From contig NC_016633.1 in NCBI RefSeq assembly GCF_000236685.1, forward strand, positions 1,240,001 to 1,304,000: a DNA stretch of 64,000 nucleotides. Reading direction: 5' to 3'. The DNA comes from Sphaerochaeta pleomorpha str. Grapes (GTDB taxonomy: Bacteria > Spirochaetota > Spirochaetia > Sphaerochaetales > Sphaerochaetaceae). Shown piece after piece: positions 51,817-60,689 of the stretch. The notes under the pieces are model-generated. The model worked only from the letters and a program-made list of their open reading frames with translations. It made no database searches and was not told where the DNA came from. The number at the start of each line of letters is the position of its first letter. Position 1 is the first letter of the stretch. Position numbers and translations under genes: made by a program.

Positions 51817-52473
51817 TCACCCCTTGTGCAAGATACAGAGCATTCGCTGGGCATCGAGATACGGTACGGACAAAGAGACCTGGCTCACAGTCCATTTACT
51901 CTTGCATTGTTTCTCAACTTGCTCCAACTCCATTCGGAGCTGGTCTTCCTGCCCCTTATAGGCACAGATCACCCCATCGGGAGCCAGGATTGGCTCGACG
52001 GCATCAAGGATATCATACAATGGGTGGAAAGCCCTGAAAGTTACCAAATCGAAAGAACCTTTGACTTGCGAGAGGTCTTGGTCATACACACTGACCCTAT
52101 CGCTCAGGCGGCATAGGACAAGGGCATTATTGAGAAACCCCACCCTACGGCCCATACGTTCAACCAAGGTAAACCGGTAATCCCGCAATGCAATTGCCAA
52201 GGGAATGCCAGGCAACCCGGCCCCCGAGCCAAGGTCGGCGATGGTTGGGTCTTGTTTGCCTGAAAGCAAATCCAGAATTGTAGGGACAGAGGACAGGCTA
52301 TCGACAATATGCTTGGTAATCAATTCATTCCCGCTTGCACCTACAAGCTTATAGGTGGGGTTCCACAGTTCAAGCTCCTTAATGTAGGTGGAAAGCTGAG
52401 CATATTGGGTATCATCAAACTGCAGACCAAGCTGGTCGATGGAATCATGCAACAGGTTGTCATACGTTGCCAT
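51817..52473 (-). CDS. rsmG: 16S rRNA m7G527 methyltransferase
   Basis: RsmG methylates G527 of 16S rRNA with SAM. The 218-aa protein contains the SAM-binding IADLGSGAGLPGIPLAIAL, LVERMGRRVGFL and the FDLVTFRAF motif. ATG 52473 has GGGAGG about 5 bases upstream and overlaps the mnmG stop by 14 bp. It completes the widespread mnmE-mnmG-rsmG order. Confidence 0.93.
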   Translation of the reverse strand: MATYDNLLHDSIDQLGLQFDDTQYAQLSTYIKELELWNPTYKLVGASGNELITKHIVDSLSSVPTILDLLSGKQDPTIADLGSGAGLPGIPLAIALRDYRFTLVERMGRRVGFLNNALVLCRLSDRVSVYDQDLSQVKGSFDLVTFRAFHPLYDILDAVEPILAPDGVICAYKGQEDQLRMELEQVEKQCKSKWTVSQVSLSVPYLDAQRMLCILHKG

Positions 52474-54277
52474 GGCGGCCTCCCTTGCCAACATGCAGGA
52501 TAAGGATTGCAAGATCGCTGGTACGGACCCCGTTTATCCTGCTCGCCTGCCCAACGGAGCGTGGCTTTATTGTCTTGAGTTTTTCCCTGGACTCTGCGCT
52601 TAGTCCCTCAAGGGTCCCATAGTCGAGGGTATCGGGAATCAAAAGGCCTTCCAGTTTCTCGAACCGTGAAACCTGCCGGTCCTGCCGGTGGATATATCCC
52701 TCGTACTTTATATCGAGTTCAACCTGGTAACGGGTAGGTTCATCAAACGCATCCAATTCGGGAATAGAGGACCTCAGGTCATCTATTGTCACTTCAGGCA
52801 TTTTCAGGGCAGTGAGGGCGGTTTTCTGTTCATACTTATGTTTGGAAAGCAAGTCCTTCACGGCCTCAATCTTTTCCATTTTCTGTTTCAGGCGTTCCAA
52901 TTTTTCCTCGCTCTGCAAGCCGACTGAATACCCTTTTCCAGTCAAGCGCTGGTCACAGGTATCATGGCGGAGATTCAACCGGTATTCTGCCCTGCTGGTA
53001 AACATCCTATACGGTTCCTTGGTTCCCATGGTCACCAGATCGTCAATCAAAACGCCGGTATAGGCTTCATTGCGGGAAAGAACCAGCGGTTTTTCGCCCT
53101 TCAATTTCTGGGCGGCATTGATTCCGGCCATCAAACCCTGGCAGGCTGCTTCCTCATATCCGCTGGTACCGTTGGTTTGTCCTGCAACGAACAGATTCCC
53201 AACATGCTTGCTCTCCAAGGATGCATAGAGGTTCTGGGGATCGAGGTAGTCGTACTCCACTGCATAGGCAGGGCGCATAATCTGGGCATGCTCGAGGCCT
53301 GCAATGCTATGGATAAAGTCCCACTGGACATCCTCAGGCAAGGAGGAGGAGATGCCGTTGAGATACATTTCCTCGGTACCGACCCCCTCCGGTTCCACAA
53401 AGATCTGGTGCCGGTCCCTATCTGGGAACCGGACTACCTTATCCTCGATGGAAGGGCAATAGCGTGGACCTTTGCCTACGATTTTCCCTCCATACAGAGG
53501 GGAACGGTGGATATTGTCTCTAATTATCTGATGGGTTTTGTCGTTGGTCCAGGTAATATGGCAAGGAAGCATGGGGCGCTCCACGCTGTCATAATCGAAA
53601 CTGAAGGGCATCAAAACGGGATCACCGTCCTGCAGTTCCATTTTCTCAAAATCCAGCGAACTTTTACGTACCCTGGCGGGGGTACCCGTCTTCAGTCTTC
53701 CCACTGGGAATCCTTTCTCACGTAAGGCTGTCCCCAAGCCCATGGCTGCCGGCTCATCAAGACGGCCAAAGGGTGCATCGTATTCCCCGATGAAAATCCG
53801 CCCTTCCATAAATGTACCGGTAGTGAGGACCATCACCTTGCAGGAAATGACATGACCACGTGCAGTTTTGACCCCCACCAGGTTTTTCCCTTCCTTGTCC
53901 AAGACCAAATCGACAACGGTGTCCATAAATAGGGAGAGATTACTCTGGCTTTCCAACGTTTCTTTTGCGAGGCGGGCATAGGTGAATTTATCAGCCTGGG
54001 CACGGGGTGCCTGCACTGCAGGACCCCTACGACGGTTGAGAATCCTATATTGAATCATTGAATGGTCGATCAAGTGGGCCATTTCACCCCCGAGAGCATC
54101 GACTTCCCTTACTATATTTCCCTTTGAAAGCCCCCCGATTGCAGGATTGCAGGACAAACGCCCGATTGCATCCAGATTCTGGGTAATCAAAAGAGTGCTG
54201 AAACCAATTCTCGAGAGGGCCAGAGATGCCTCGATTCCGGCATGGCCCCCTCCCACTACTATTGCATCATAATCCAT
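52460..54277 (-). CDS. mnmG: tRNA uridine-5-carboxymethylaminomethyl enzyme MnmG
   Basis: MnmG, with MnmE, modifies U34 of several tRNAs to (carboxymethyl)aminomethyluridine using FAD, NADH and a folate C1 unit. The 605-aa protein has the FAD motif VVGGGHAGIEASLALSRIG, CNPAIGGLSKGNIVREVDALGG, GRLKTGTPAR, and GQTNGTSGYEEAACQGLMAG. AGGGAAGT precedes ATG 54277. The mnmE stop lies 2 bp upstream. Confidence 0.96.
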   Translation of the reverse strand: MDYDAIVVGGGHAGIEASLALSRIGFSTLLITQNLDAIGRLSCNPAIGGLSKGNIVREVDALGGEMAHLIDHSMIQYRILNRRRGPAVQAPRAQADKFTYARLAKETLESQSNLSLFMDTVVDLVLDKEGKNLVGVKTARGHVISCKVMVLTTGTFMEGRIFIGEYDAPFGRLDEPAAMGLGTALREKGFPVGRLKTGTPARVRKSSLDFEKMELQDGDPVLMPFSFDYDSVERPMLPCHITWTNDKTHQIIRDNIHRSPLYGGKIVGKGPRYCPSIEDKVVRFPDRDRHQIFVEPEGVGTEEMYLNGISSSLPEDVQWDFIHSIAGLEHAQIMRPAYAVEYDYLDPQNLYASLESKHVGNLFVAGQTNGTSGYEEAACQGLMAGINAAQKLKGEKPLVLSRNEAYTGVLIDDLVTMGTKEPYRMFTSRAEYRLNLRHDTCDQRLTGKGYSVGLQSEEKLERLKQKMEKIEAVKDLLSKHKYEQKTALTALKMPEVTIDDLRSSIPELDAFDEPTRYQVELDIKYEGYIHRQDRQVSRFEKLEGLLIPDTLDYGTLEGLSAESREKLKTIKPRSVGQASRINGVRTSDLAILILHVGKGGRHGNV

Positions 54278-54279
54278 AG

Positions 54280-55611
54280 TTACTTCCCTACGCAAAATCC
54301 GCTGAATATCTTTTGAAGGATATCCGCGGGGGTGACTTCCCCGGTAAGTTCTCCGAGACTCTGCATTGCTTCACCCAACTCCGCGGCTACAATGTCCAAC
54401 GGAATATCCAATTCAACAAGGGCTATCGCCCTTTGAACAGCTTCACTTGCCTGGAGCAACAGAACTTTCTGCCGCTCCGATTCGATTACCACCTGGTCTT
54501 CCCCTGTCGTGGGCAACCCCTGCCGCAGGCGTTTTGCAATGGCACTTGCCAATGCGGCTATTCCTTCCCCGCTCTGGGCACTGACAGAAAGACTGCCTTG
54601 CGGGGCTTTGGCCAAATCGCTCTTATTGAAAACGACAAGGGTTTTGTCATCAGAGCGATAACTCTGCTGTACCTCGGTGCTATCGACAAGATAGACAACC
54701 AAGTCGGCCTGGTCTATCAGTTGCTCGGTTCTTTTGATACCCTCTGCCTCGATAGTGTCACTGCTCTCGCGCAACCCGGCAGTGTCATAAAGCCGGACAG
54801 GGATTCCTTCAAAGGAACAATCTGCCTCGATATAATCTCGGGTAGTTCCCTTGGTCGCGCTTACTATCGACCGTTGTTGTTTAAGCAAAAGGTTGAAAAG
54901 CGAGCTTTTCCCTGCATTGGTGGCCCCTGCAAGGACAACCCTTGCCCCTTGGCCATAGAGGCGTCCGACCGAATAGGAAGAGGCAAGCCTTTCAAGGGCA
55001 ATTTCTACTTCCTGGAGCCGGGACAGAGGAAACACGAACTCATCAAGTTCATCCTCTGCATAGTCCAGCTGCACCTCGACGGCTGCCAAAACAACAAGCA
55101 AGTCTTCCTTGACTGCTGAAATCCTATCTTTAAGAGACCCTTCCAACCGTGAAAGGGCCATAGCCTGGCTCCGCGGGCTCTGGGCTGCAACCAGTTCTTG
55201 TACTGCCTCGGCCTGGGTTAAGTCCATTCTCCCATGCAAAAAAGCACGGAAGGTAAACTCGCCACCCTGGGCAGGGCGCAAACCGATACGCTTGAACAAA
55301 GCAAGCAATTTCTGAAGCCCCGGCAGCGACCCATGGCAGGTAAACTCAACAGATTCCTCCAAAGTATACCCATGCCCATGCGTATAGACAGCCGCGACAA
55401 CCTCATCGAGGTTCTCTCCATTTTGCCCATCGGTTATGAACCCATGGACCAACGTGGCATTCTTAGCCTGCAACAAAGCCTTCGGACGGGAAAAACATTC
55501 CCCCAAAGCCTTTCTGCAACCTTCACCGCTGACACGGATTACGGCCAAAGCACTCTGGGCCCAGGCTGTTGCCAATGCATATATTATATCGTCAGTATTA
55601 TAACTTTCCAT
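54280..55611 (-). CDS. mnmE: tRNA modification GTPase MnmE
   Basis: MnmE is the GTPase partner of MnmG. The 443-aa protein has the N-terminal folate-binding domain (IYALATAWAQSALAVIRVSG), a G domain with GATNAGKSSLFNLL (G1), TRDYIEADC (G2), DTAGLR (G3) and NKSD (G4), and the C-terminal FCVGK tetrad that provides the catalytic Cys. The open frame extends upstream into unrelated sequence; ATG 55611 matches the family start. It has no ribosome site, but TATACT ends 7 bases upstream. Confidence 0.96.
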   Translation of the reverse strand: MESYNTDDIIYALATAWAQSALAVIRVSGEGCRKALGECFSRPKALLQAKNATLVHGFITDGQNGENLDEVVAAVYTHGHGYTLEESVEFTCHGSLPGLQKLLALFKRIGLRPAQGGEFTFRAFLHGRMDLTQAEAVQELVAAQSPRSQAMALSRLEGSLKDRISAVKEDLLVVLAAVEVQLDYAEDELDEFVFPLSRLQEVEIALERLASSYSVGRLYGQGARVVLAGATNAGKSSLFNLLLKQQRSIVSATKGTTRDYIEADCSFEGIPVRLYDTAGLRESSDTIEAEGIKRTEQLIDQADLVVYLVDSTEVQQSYRSDDKTLVVFNKSDLAKAPQGSLSVSAQSGEGIAALASAIAKRLRQGLPTTGEDQVVIESERQKVLLLQASEAVQRAIALVELDIPLDIVAAELGEAMQSLGELTGEVTPADILQKIFSGFCVGK

Positions 55612-55678
55612 GTCGAGCAGTATACTGTAGTGGCGGCAGACCTTGCAACAAGAGCATCTCATTGGATATGATACCGCC
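55612..55678. promoter_or_regulatory. Bidirectional leaderless promoter, shared TTGCAA -35
   Basis: The self-complementary hexamer TTGCAA (55643-55648) is flanked on each side by an 18-base spacer. On the minus strand comes TATACT (55624-55619), 7 bases, then the mnmE ATG (55611). On the plus strand comes TATGAT (55667-55672), 6 bases, then the epmA ATG (55679). Neither gene has a Shine-Dalgarno sequence. Confidence 0.62.
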
Positions 55679-56683
55679 ATGGATATTTCTGCAAAAAATG
55701 CGGCTCTTCTTCGAAGCCGCCTATACAAATCGATGCGTTCCTTTTTCGACGAACGGTCGTATACCGAAGTCGATACTCCTTCGCTGTCCCCTGACCTCAT
55801 CCCAGAGCCAACGATAGAGAATTTCGGAACCCGTTTTGACAATGAATTCATAGGTTCTTTGGATATGTATCTGATTCCCTCCCCTGAGGTTTTCATGAAA
55901 AAACTGATTGCAGCCGGTTTTGGAAGCATATATCAGTTCAGCCACTGTTTCCGCAACTGCGAACAGATAGGCAAGATACACAATCCTGAGTTCTCTATGC
56001 TCGAATATTATACGGTAGGGGCGGACGAACAGGATTCCATCGAAATTACCGCAGAATTGCTTGCAAAGACCGCCTTGCCCAACTGCCCGACGCACTTGTT
56101 GCCACCCTTCAACCATTTGACTGTGGAAGAAGCCATGTGGCGCTATGCCCAGGTAGACTTGGAAAAGAACCAGAGCCAGAAAAATCTTGCCAATGAGGCA
56201 AGGCGGCTCGGTTTGCATCTCGGAACCGAACCGGAGAGCTGGGAAGACACCTTCAACAGGATTTTTTTGACTTTTGTCGAACCAAACCTGCCCCAGGATA
56301 AGCCTTTGGTGCTCGACCGATACCCAGCCCAGATTGAATGTTTGGCAAAACGTGAGGGAAATTATAGAAAACGCTGGGAAATGTATGCGGGTGGCATAGA
56401 AATTGCGAACTGTTACGATGAAGAACGAGAGGTAGCGGTGATAGAGGCATATTATCGCCAAGAGTATGCCAAACTTATCCAACAGCGAACAATCAAGCAG
56501 TCGGTCATCCCTGATACAGACCCTTCCTTTGCTACTTTGTTCACCACTTTCCCCCAGTGTTCAGGTGTTGCTTTGGGGATGGACAGGTTGCTGATGCTAC
56601 AGTTGGGAAAAACCAGCCTTGAGGGGGTGATTCTTTTTCCTATTTCTGGTATGCTTGGCAACGGTAAAAATTGTAATATTTAA
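55679..56683 (+). CDS. epmA: EF-P lysine lysyltransferase EpmA
   Basis: EpmA (PoxA/GenX/YjeA) is a truncated class II lysyl-tRNA synthetase that attaches beta-lysine to EF-P. The 334-aa length and the absence of a tRNA anticodon-binding domain set it apart from LysRS. Motif 2 reads QFSHCFRNCEQIGKIHNPEFSML, and motif 3 is SGVALGMDRLLML. YAGGIEIANCYDE is the lysine-site region. The efp gene follows after 17 bp, which strongly supports the role. The start has no ribosome site but sits 6 bases after a -10 box. Confidence 0.95.
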   Translation: MDISAKNAALLRSRLYKSMRSFFDERSYTEVDTPSLSPDLIPEPTIENFGTRFDNEFIGSLDMYLIPSPEVFMKKLIAAGFGSIYQFSHCFRNCEQIGKIHNPEFSMLEYYTVGADEQDSIEITAELLAKTALPNCPTHLLPPFNHLTVEEAMWRYAQVDLEKNQSQKNLANEARRLGLHLGTEPESWEDTFNRIFLTFVEPNLPQDKPLVLDRYPAQIECLAKREGNYRKRWEMYAGGIEIANCYDEEREVAVIEAYYRQEYAKLIQQRTIKQSVIPDTDPSFATLFTTFPQCSGVALGMDRLLMLQLGKTSLEGVILFPISGMLGNGKNCNI

Positions 56684-56700
56684 CATACGAGGTAATTAGC

Positions 56701-57264
56701 ATGATTAAAGCAGGTCAAATCGAAAAGGGAACAGCCCTTCTCATTAAAGGACAGCCCTTTGTTTGCATCGACCGTGAATTTGTAAACCCCGGTAAAGGAT
56801 CGGCCTTTGTTCGTCTGAAACTCAAGAGCCCCTCAAGTGGCCAGACCCTCAGCGAAACCATGAAGAGCCAGGACAATGCCGAGGATATCATGGTTGTGGA
56901 TCGCGATTGCCAATATCTGTTCAATGATGGCGAAAGCTTCCACTTCATGCTGACTGATACATACGACCAGATTGAAGTCCCTATGGTAAACTTCCCCGAC
57001 TATCAGTTCATCATGAAAGACGGTGAAACCTATCGCTGCACATTCTGGGAAACCCAGCTTCTCGATATCCAGGTCCCACCCAAGGTAATCTTTTTGGTAG
57101 CCGAGGCAGAGGAAGCCGTCAAAGGCGACACTGTCCAGGGAGCAACCAAATATGTGGTGACCGAGACAGGCCTCAAGGTTCGAGTTCCCATTTTCATCAA
57201 ACAGGGTGAAAAGATCAGGGTAAACACCGAAACCAAGGAATACCTGGAACGGGTCAACAGCTAG
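56701..57264 (+). CDS. efp: Elongation factor P
   Basis: EF-P relieves ribosome stalling at polyproline stretches. The 187-aa protein has the KOW-like domain I with the modifiable Lys at the tip of NPGKGSAFVR (Lys32), followed by two OB domains. Val-rich VRVPIFIKQGEKIRVNTETKEY closes it. GAGG precedes the ATG. It is cotranscribed with epmA, and a Lys rather than Arg at the tip agrees with the lysylation pathway. Confidence 0.97.
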   Translation: MIKAGQIEKGTALLIKGQPFVCIDREFVNPGKGSAFVRLKLKSPSSGQTLSETMKSQDNAEDIMVVDRDCQYLFNDGESFHFMLTDTYDQIEVPMVNFPDYQFIMKDGETYRCTFWETQLLDIQVPPKVIFLVAEAEEAVKGDTVQGATKYVVTETGLKVRVPIFIKQGEKIRVNTETKEYLERVNS

Positions 57265-57287
57265 AAAAAGTGGTTTTCCATCGCAAT

Positions 57288-57315
57288 AAAAGAGCCAGCA
57301 CGTGCCGGCTCTTTT
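57288..57315. terminator. Bidirectional terminator (efp/hcp)
   Basis: AAAAGAGCC and GGCTCTTTT stem with a GC/GC inner stem and ACGT loop, A/T runs on both sides. Confidence 0.85.
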
Positions 57316-57422
57316 ATTATGTCCCTATATGTGCATACTTTTCAGCAGACAGAGACAGGAAACCGCTAAGGGGGGGACTCCCTGTCTCAATACCTGGGCA
57401 ACAGGTACGCTCTGGTATCGTA

Positions 57423-59057
57423 TCAGCCAACCAGAAGGCTTATGTCATCCTCAACATTGGAAATACCGGCAATTCCGAAGTTCTCAACCAATACGTTTGC
57501 AACGTTAGGAGACAGGAAGGCAGGAAGCGTAGGTCCGAGATGAATGTTCTTCACCCCAAGGGACAATAACGCCAACAGCACGATGACAGCTTTCTGTTCA
57601 TACCAGGCAATATTGTAAGCGATCGGAAGTTCGTTGATATCGTCCAGGGCAAACACTTCTTTGAGCTTGAGGGCAATGAGAGCCAAAGAGTAGGAATCAT
57701 TGCACTGACCGGCATCGAGCACACGGGGAATACCACCGATATCGCCAAGATTGAGCTTGATATATTTGTACTTTGCACAACCAGCGGTAAGGATTACGGT
57801 ATCCTTGGGTAGGGCCTTTGCAAATTCTGTGTAGTAATCCCTCGATTTCGAACGTCCGTCACAGCCGGCCATGACTACAAACTTCTTTATCGCCCCGCTC
57901 TTCACGGCATCGACAACCTTGTCTGCCAAAGCGAACACCTGGTTGTGGGCAAAACCGCCGACCAGCTTACCAGTCTCAAGTTCTGTTGGGGCTTCACATT
58001 TCTTGGCCATTTCAATGATCTGGGAGAAATCTTTTGTCTCTCCGATATCGCCACCAATATGCTTGACCCCGGGGAACCCTGTAGCACCGGTAGTAAAGAT
58101 GCGGTCTTTATAGGAAGCATCGGGTGCAACGATACAGTTGGTGGTCATCAAGATCGGGCCATTGAACGAAGCGAATTCCTGCTTTTGCTTCCACCAGGCG
58201 TTACCGTAGTTACCGACAAAATTCGGATATTTCTTGAATGCAGGGTAGTAATGGGCGGGAAGCATTTCCGAGTGGGTATATACATCTACCCCGGTCCCTT
58301 GGGTCTGTTCCAACAACATCTTTAAGTCACGCAAATCATGTCCTGAGATCAGAATCCCAGGGTTTTTACCAACACCAAGCTTGACCTCGGTAATTTCAGG
58401 ATTGCCGTAAGCACCTGTATTTGCACTATCAAGCAAAGCCATTCCGGTCACACCCCACTTACCTGTTTCCAACGTGAGGGCTACAAGCTCATCCACGCTC
58501 TTTTTTTCAAGCAAAGCGGCAAGGGAACTTTGGATAAAGCTATCGAGGGCCTCATCATCCTTGATAAGGACGTTGGCATGTTTGCTATAGGCAGAGACTC
58601 CCTTCAAACCGTAGGTAATCAGTTCCTTGAGACTCCTTATATCCTCATTTTTCTCGGAAAGGACACCGATTGACCTTGCCTTATCTTCAATGGTACGTCT
58701 GTCGCTCTCTACATATAAGGCTGCCTCACTAAGGTTTGAAGCATCAGCAAGCTGGGCGATAAGCCTGGTTTTCATATCAATGGTAAGCAGAATCCTTGTA
58801 TAGATTGCCTGGTCATCGAAATTGGCATTGGTAATGGTGCTGAACAGGTTGAACGTTACCAGATGGTTGACCTCAGATCCTACGTCCTTGCCTTCACTGC
58901 GCAAACGGGTCGAAACCTGGCTCAAGCCTTTGGTTACCCATACAAGCATATCCATCAGGTTCGAGACTTCTGCAGATTTTCCACAGACACCGGCGAGCGT
59001 ACAGCCACTATTGCGTGCTGTTTCCTGGCATTGGTAACAAAACATTTTTGAATCCAT
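57423..59057 (-). CDS. hcp: Hybrid cluster protein (hydroxylamine reductase)
   Basis: Hcp is an iron-sulfur-oxo protein acting in NO/hydroxylamine detoxification. The 544-aa protein starts with the cluster Cys motif [20 protein letters not shown]. The hybrid-cluster ligands appear in [43 protein letters not shown] and GQCNDSYS. The spacing of the first cysteines (CxxC, then C at +8, +6) is the short anaerobe type. GGAGAG precedes ATG 59057. No dedicated Hcr reductase is adjacent; the DUF362 ferredoxin or others may donate electrons. Confidence 0.96.
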   Translation of the reverse strand: MDSKMFCYQCQETARNSGCTLAGVCGKSAEVSNLMDMLVWVTKGLSQVSTRLRSEGKDVGSEVNHLVTFNLFSTITNANFDDQAIYTRILLTIDMKTRLIAQLADASNLSEAALYVESDRRTIEDKARSIGVLSEKNEDIRSLKELITYGLKGVSAYSKHANVLIKDDEALDSFIQSSLAALLEKKSVDELVALTLETGKWGVTGMALLDSANTGAYGNPEITEVKLGVGKNPGILISGHDLRDLKMLLEQTQGTGVDVYTHSEMLPAHYYPAFKKYPNFVGNYGNAWWKQKQEFASFNGPILMTTNCIVAPDASYKDRIFTTGATGFPGVKHIGGDIGETKDFSQIIEMAKKCEAPTELETGKLVGGFAHNQVFALADKVVDAVKSGAIKKFVVMAGCDGRSKSRDYYTEFAKALPKDTVILTAGCAKYKYIKLNLGDIGGIPRVLDAGQCNDSYSLALIALKLKEVFALDDINELPIAYNIAWYEQKAVIVLLALLSLGVKNIHLGPTLPAFLSPNVANVLVENFGIAGISNVEDDISLLVG

Positions 59058-59076
59058 ATTAGCTCTCCTTCTCATT

Positions 59077-59403
59077 CTAGAAAATTACGATCAGGAACAT
59101 TTTGAAACGTTCGGGGGCAACTATTGCGTGAGGATGCTTAGCTGGCATGAGAATCGATTCGCCTGCCTTGAGGATATGTTTTTCCCCGTCTATGGTAACC
59201 TCACCTTTCCCATCAAGGGCGACTACCAAGGCATCACCTCCACTTTCATGGCTGCTTATCTCCTCACCTTTTTCAAAAGCAAACAAGGTCAGACTATGAT
59301 TTTGGTCTTGTGCAAGGGTCTTGCTGACAACCTGGCCGCTTTGATAACTTACCTGCTGGGCAAAATCCAAGACTTTCGCATATTCGAAATTTTTGATTTT
59401 CAT
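59077..59403 (-). CDS. Small cupin-domain protein
   Basis: This is a 108-aa single-cupin protein of unknown substrate. The two cupin motifs are visible: [29 protein letters not shown], then [29 protein letters not shown] lies 6 bases before ATG 59403. It directly precedes hcp (19 bp), a pairing common in anaerobes, so a stress or metal-related role with Hcp is inferred. Confidence 0.82.
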   Translation of the reverse strand: MKIKNFEYAKVLDFAQQVSYQSGQVVSKTLAQDQNHSLTLFAFEKGEEISSHESGGDALVVALDGKGEVTIDGEKHILKAGESILMPAKHPHAIVAPERFKMFLIVIF

Positions 59404-59465
59404 ACTCATCCTCCTGGGATTTTTAGTATCAACACCCCTAGTGTAGAAGGAAAGAACTGTACAGT

Positions 59466-59483
59466 ATGTTGTTTTTCCAACAT
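59466..59483. promoter_or_regulatory. Candidate operator upstream of cupin-hcp
   Basis: The inverted repeat ATGTTG-N6-CAACAT lies about 63-80 bp before the cupin start, near a TTGATG that could act as -35. Spacing fits a dimeric regulator (nitrosative-stress type, inferred from hcp). Confidence 0.4.
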
Positions 59484-59500
59484 CAATAAATTTTACCACC

Positions 59501-59540
59501 AAAAAAACAAAGCCAGTAATCGTCTTCTGATTGCTGGCTT
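59501..59540 (-). terminator. Terminator after small secreted protein gene
   Basis: AAGCCAG(C)AATC pairs with GATT(A)CTGGCTT, followed by TGTTTTTTT on the minus strand. Confidence 0.85.
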
Positions 59541-59570
59541 CTCATATGCATGGTGATGTGTTTAGGGTAT

Positions 59571-59804
59571 TTACCAAGTCTTTACCTTGACTGTAATAGT
59601 ATTTGTATTCTGGTCTGATTGCACTTCACAGTGGAAATTTCTGTTATTTGATGAGATTACTACACCACCTTCTGAGGAATCGACATGCGAAGTCTTAGGG
59701 ACCTTACCATGCAGATATAAATTCGAAGCCCCTTGGGAGAAAATGGAAAAGGAGAAGAGACTCAGCAAAACAAGAAAAAGGAATAGTTTCAAAACCTTTG
59801 ACAT
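59571..59804 (-). CDS. Small secreted protein, function unknown
   Basis: This is a 77-aa precursor with a clear signal peptide (MSKVLKLFLFLVLLSLFSFS, cleaved near IFSQG), leaving about 52 residues. The mature part is polar with beta-type alternation (GGVVISSNNRNFHCEVQ, TNTITVKVKTW) and a single Cys. GGAGGG precedes the ATG and a strong terminator follows, so it is a real monocistronic gene. I do not recognise the family; an export/adhesion or periplasmic role cannot be specified. Confidence 0.7.
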   Translation of the reverse strand: MSKVLKLFLFLVLLSLFSFSIFSQGASNLYLHGKVPKTSHVDSSEGGVVISSNNRNFHCEVQSDQNTNTITVKVKTW

Positions 59805-60017
59805 CGAATCCCTCCATAATTATTCAAGGTATCTGCCTACAAGCATAGAAGCCCTGAGGGTTGCTGTCAAGCAATAATGTTTTTTATTTCTTTTTATGTA
59901 TATAATTATATTTTACTTTAAGTTATAAATCCAGATAAACCCATGCATTTTACAAGCCTTGAACAGACCTATCCAAACATCCTATACTTGCTTCATTCGT
60001 TTGTCTGGAGTAGAAAT

Positions 60018-60593
60018 TTGGGAATCTTTGAATTGATATTGGTCTCTATAGGGTTGGCAATGGACGCCTTTGCAGTTTCCCTGTGCAAGGGTTTGCGAAT
60101 GAAAACTATAAACTACCGGCAAGGTGCGATTATTTCCTTTACCTTCGGTTTTTTCCAGGCCTTGATGCCTTTGCTCGGATGGACCTTGGGTCTCCAGTTT
60201 GAAAAGTATATTACCACATTCGACCATTGGATTGCCTTTGTCCTTCTTTTTGCCATCGGGGGTAAGATGCTCTGGGATGCATTCCATGAGGATGGATCGT
60301 GCCCGATCGGAGAAAACGAAAGGATCAAAGTAAAGGAACTTTTCCTATTGGCAATCGCAACAAGTATCGATGCATTGGCTGTTGGCATTACCCTTGCTTT
60401 TTTGAAGGTAGACATACTCCTGTCAGTATCGTTGATCGGGATAATCACCTTTGCAATATCGTTTTTCGGAGTTGTGCTTGGACACAGGTTCGGAACCAGG
60501 TTCCAAGGCAAGGCCGAGATGGCAGGCGGAATAGTCCTCATCCTGATCGGGATAAAAATCTTATGCTCCCACCTTGGTATCCTCATGTTTTAA
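60018..60593 (+). CDS. mntP: Manganese efflux pump MntP
   Basis: MntP exports Mn2+. The 191-aa, six-helix protein carries the paired motifs SIGLAMDAFAVSLCKG and TSIDALAVGITLAF, one in each half, whose Asp residues bind the ion, and GVVLGHRFGTRF. The frame opens at ATG 59943, but TTG 60018 has GGAG 8 bases upstream and gives the family's normal length and N-terminus, so I use it. The 138 bp upstream is AT-rich; I see no yybP-ykoY riboswitch or MntR box with confidence. Confidence 0.88.
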   Translation: MGIFELILVSIGLAMDAFAVSLCKGLRMKTINYRQGAIISFTFGFFQALMPLLGWTLGLQFEKYITTFDHWIAFVLLFAIGGKMLWDAFHEDGSCPIGENERIKVKELFLLAIATSIDALAVGITLAFLKVDILLSVSLIGIITFAISFFGVVLGHRFGTRFQGKAEMAGGIVLILIGIKILCSHLGILMF

Positions 60594-60618
60594 ACGGACA
60601 AACCTCCGCTTGTACAGA

Positions 60619-60666
60619 GAAAAAAGGCCAAATACCAATGCATGGTAATTTTGGCCTTTTTTTACT
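60619..60666. terminator. Bidirectional terminator (mntP/MFS)
   Basis: AAAAAGGCCAAA(A)TACC pairs with GGTA(A)TTTTGGCCTTTTT, A- and T-runs at both ends. Confidence 0.88.
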
Positions 60667-60689
60667 TTTTTTACTTTCTTGCAGTCTTC

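Noticed and set aside
55612-55929. N-terminal extension of MnmE to 55929
   Set aside because: It runs antisense through epmA, and homologues start at the MESYNTDD position.
59880-60017. yybP-ykoY (manganese) riboswitch before mntP
   Set aside because: The region is AT-rich with no recognisable conserved loops; GGAGTAG at 60007 acts as ribosome site for the TTG start.
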